From assembly GCF_002293435.1 (NCBI RefSeq), contig NZ_DBDF01000217.1, positions 1-16,342 on the forward strand: DNA of 16,342 nt. Reading direction: 5' to 3'. Below are positions 16,079 to 16,342 of the stretch, piece by piece. Position 1 is the stretch's first letter. The number at the start of each line of letters is the position of its first letter. The notes under the pieces are model-generated. The model ran no database searches. It saw only the letters and a list, made by a program, of their open reading frames with translations, and was not told the origin of the DNA. Made by a program: the position numbers and the translations under genes. This stretch comes from Bacteroides sp. UBA939. GTDB lineage: Bacteria > Bacteroidota > Bacteroidia > Bacteroidales > Bacteroidaceae.

Positions 16079-16250
16079 AGCCTGTATTATTCATATTGCA
16101 GGAGTTAGCCTGCATTATTCATAAGTGTCTCGTCATAAATGAAGAATTTAGCGGTGGGAATGATTAATAGATACCCATTCTTCGCTAAACTCTCATTTAT
16201 AGTAAAAATAATTATTACGAAGTACTTACACTATGAATAATACAGGTTAA
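16077..16250. repeat. MITE-like nested inverted repeat with a duplicated end
   Basis: TTAGCCTGTATTATTCATA (16077-16095) recurs directly at 16105-16123 (1 mismatch) and in inverted form at 16232-16250 (1 mismatch to the first copy). Inside, ATAAATGA..TTTAGCG (16135-16153) pairs with CGCTAAA..TCATTTAT (16183-16200), and GTGGG with CCCA near the centre continue the stem. No gene lies within. It looks like a short non-autonomous mobile repeat or the remains of an insertion sequence, with one end duplicated. Confidence 0.65.
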
Positions 16251-16342
16251 AGGAGTTATCGCCGTACTAAATTCGTGTCTGCCCCGTACCAGGGCCGTGT
16301 CAAAGCATTACCAACTCCGTACCCGCTCCGTATAAAGGTACC
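16251..16342. repeat. CCGTAC-rich repeat at window end
   Basis: Words CCGTACC, CCGTGTC, TCCGTACCC and TCCGTATA recur at irregular spacing, in base composition unlike the AT-rich stretch before it. It may be the beginning of another dispersed repeat that continues past the window. No coding frame is supported here. Confidence 0.3.

Noticed and set aside
16077..16123. Possible CRISPR repeat pair
   Set aside because: Only two direct copies with a 9-nt gap, plus an inverted copy, and no cas genes; a mobile-repeat end fits better.

Overview
The window looks like a chromosomal segment from a gut Bacteroides species or close relative. Evidence: a SusC/SusD pair with paired lipoproteins, BACON and FISUMP domains, A-rich translation starts without clear Shine-Dalgarno sites, and a near-ideal Bacteroides-type promoter (TTTG, 20-nt spacer, TACTTTTG) before the ribokinase gene. 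I cannot name the species from sequence alone.

Region 1 (1-3057) is housekeeping. A short leader with a 12-bp palindrome and a small terminator-like hairpin precedes a tightly packed rightward set: ychF (P-loop ATPase), a ketopantoate reductase family gene starting 4 bp after ychF, and lgt (lipoprotein diacylglyceryl transferase). Region 2 (3058-3208) is a convergent junction made of an inverted repeat built from 9-nt units; its right arm also encodes the C-terminus of the leftward gene. Region 3 (3181-4728, minus) is a 515-residue helical protein without a recognisable enzyme domain, transcribed divergently from the catabolic operon and probably its regulator (RusR-like).

Region 4 (5027-16070) is one colinear locus of eight genes: ribokinase, inner-membrane GRP-family sugar permease, SusC transporter, SusD lipoprotein, a BACON-FISUMP lipoprotein, a propeller-type glycosidase-like lipoprotein, a lipoprotein nucleoside hydrolase, and a second paralogous glycosidase-like lipoprotein. 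It matches the ribose/nucleoside scavenging (rus) type of polysaccharide utilisation locus known from Bacteroides thetaiotaomicron. The inferred flow: lipid-anchored hydrolases release ribose from nucleosides or ribosides outside the cytoplasm, SusC/D and the extra lipoprotein bind and import, the permease moves ribose across the inner membrane, and ribokinase makes ribose-5-phosphate. Differences from the B. theta locus as I recall it are one ribokinase instead of two, an added BACON-FISUMP protein, and two glycosidase-like proteins flanking the nucleoside hydrolase.

Region 5 (16071-16342) holds no gene I can support. It carries a MITE-like nested inverted repeat with an extra direct copy of its end, then a short stretch with repeated CCGTAC words. 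The most interesting non-coding signal inside the operon is a 19-bp hairpin at 12727-12779 with two mutually exclusive pairings, placed exactly between the import and enzyme halves.
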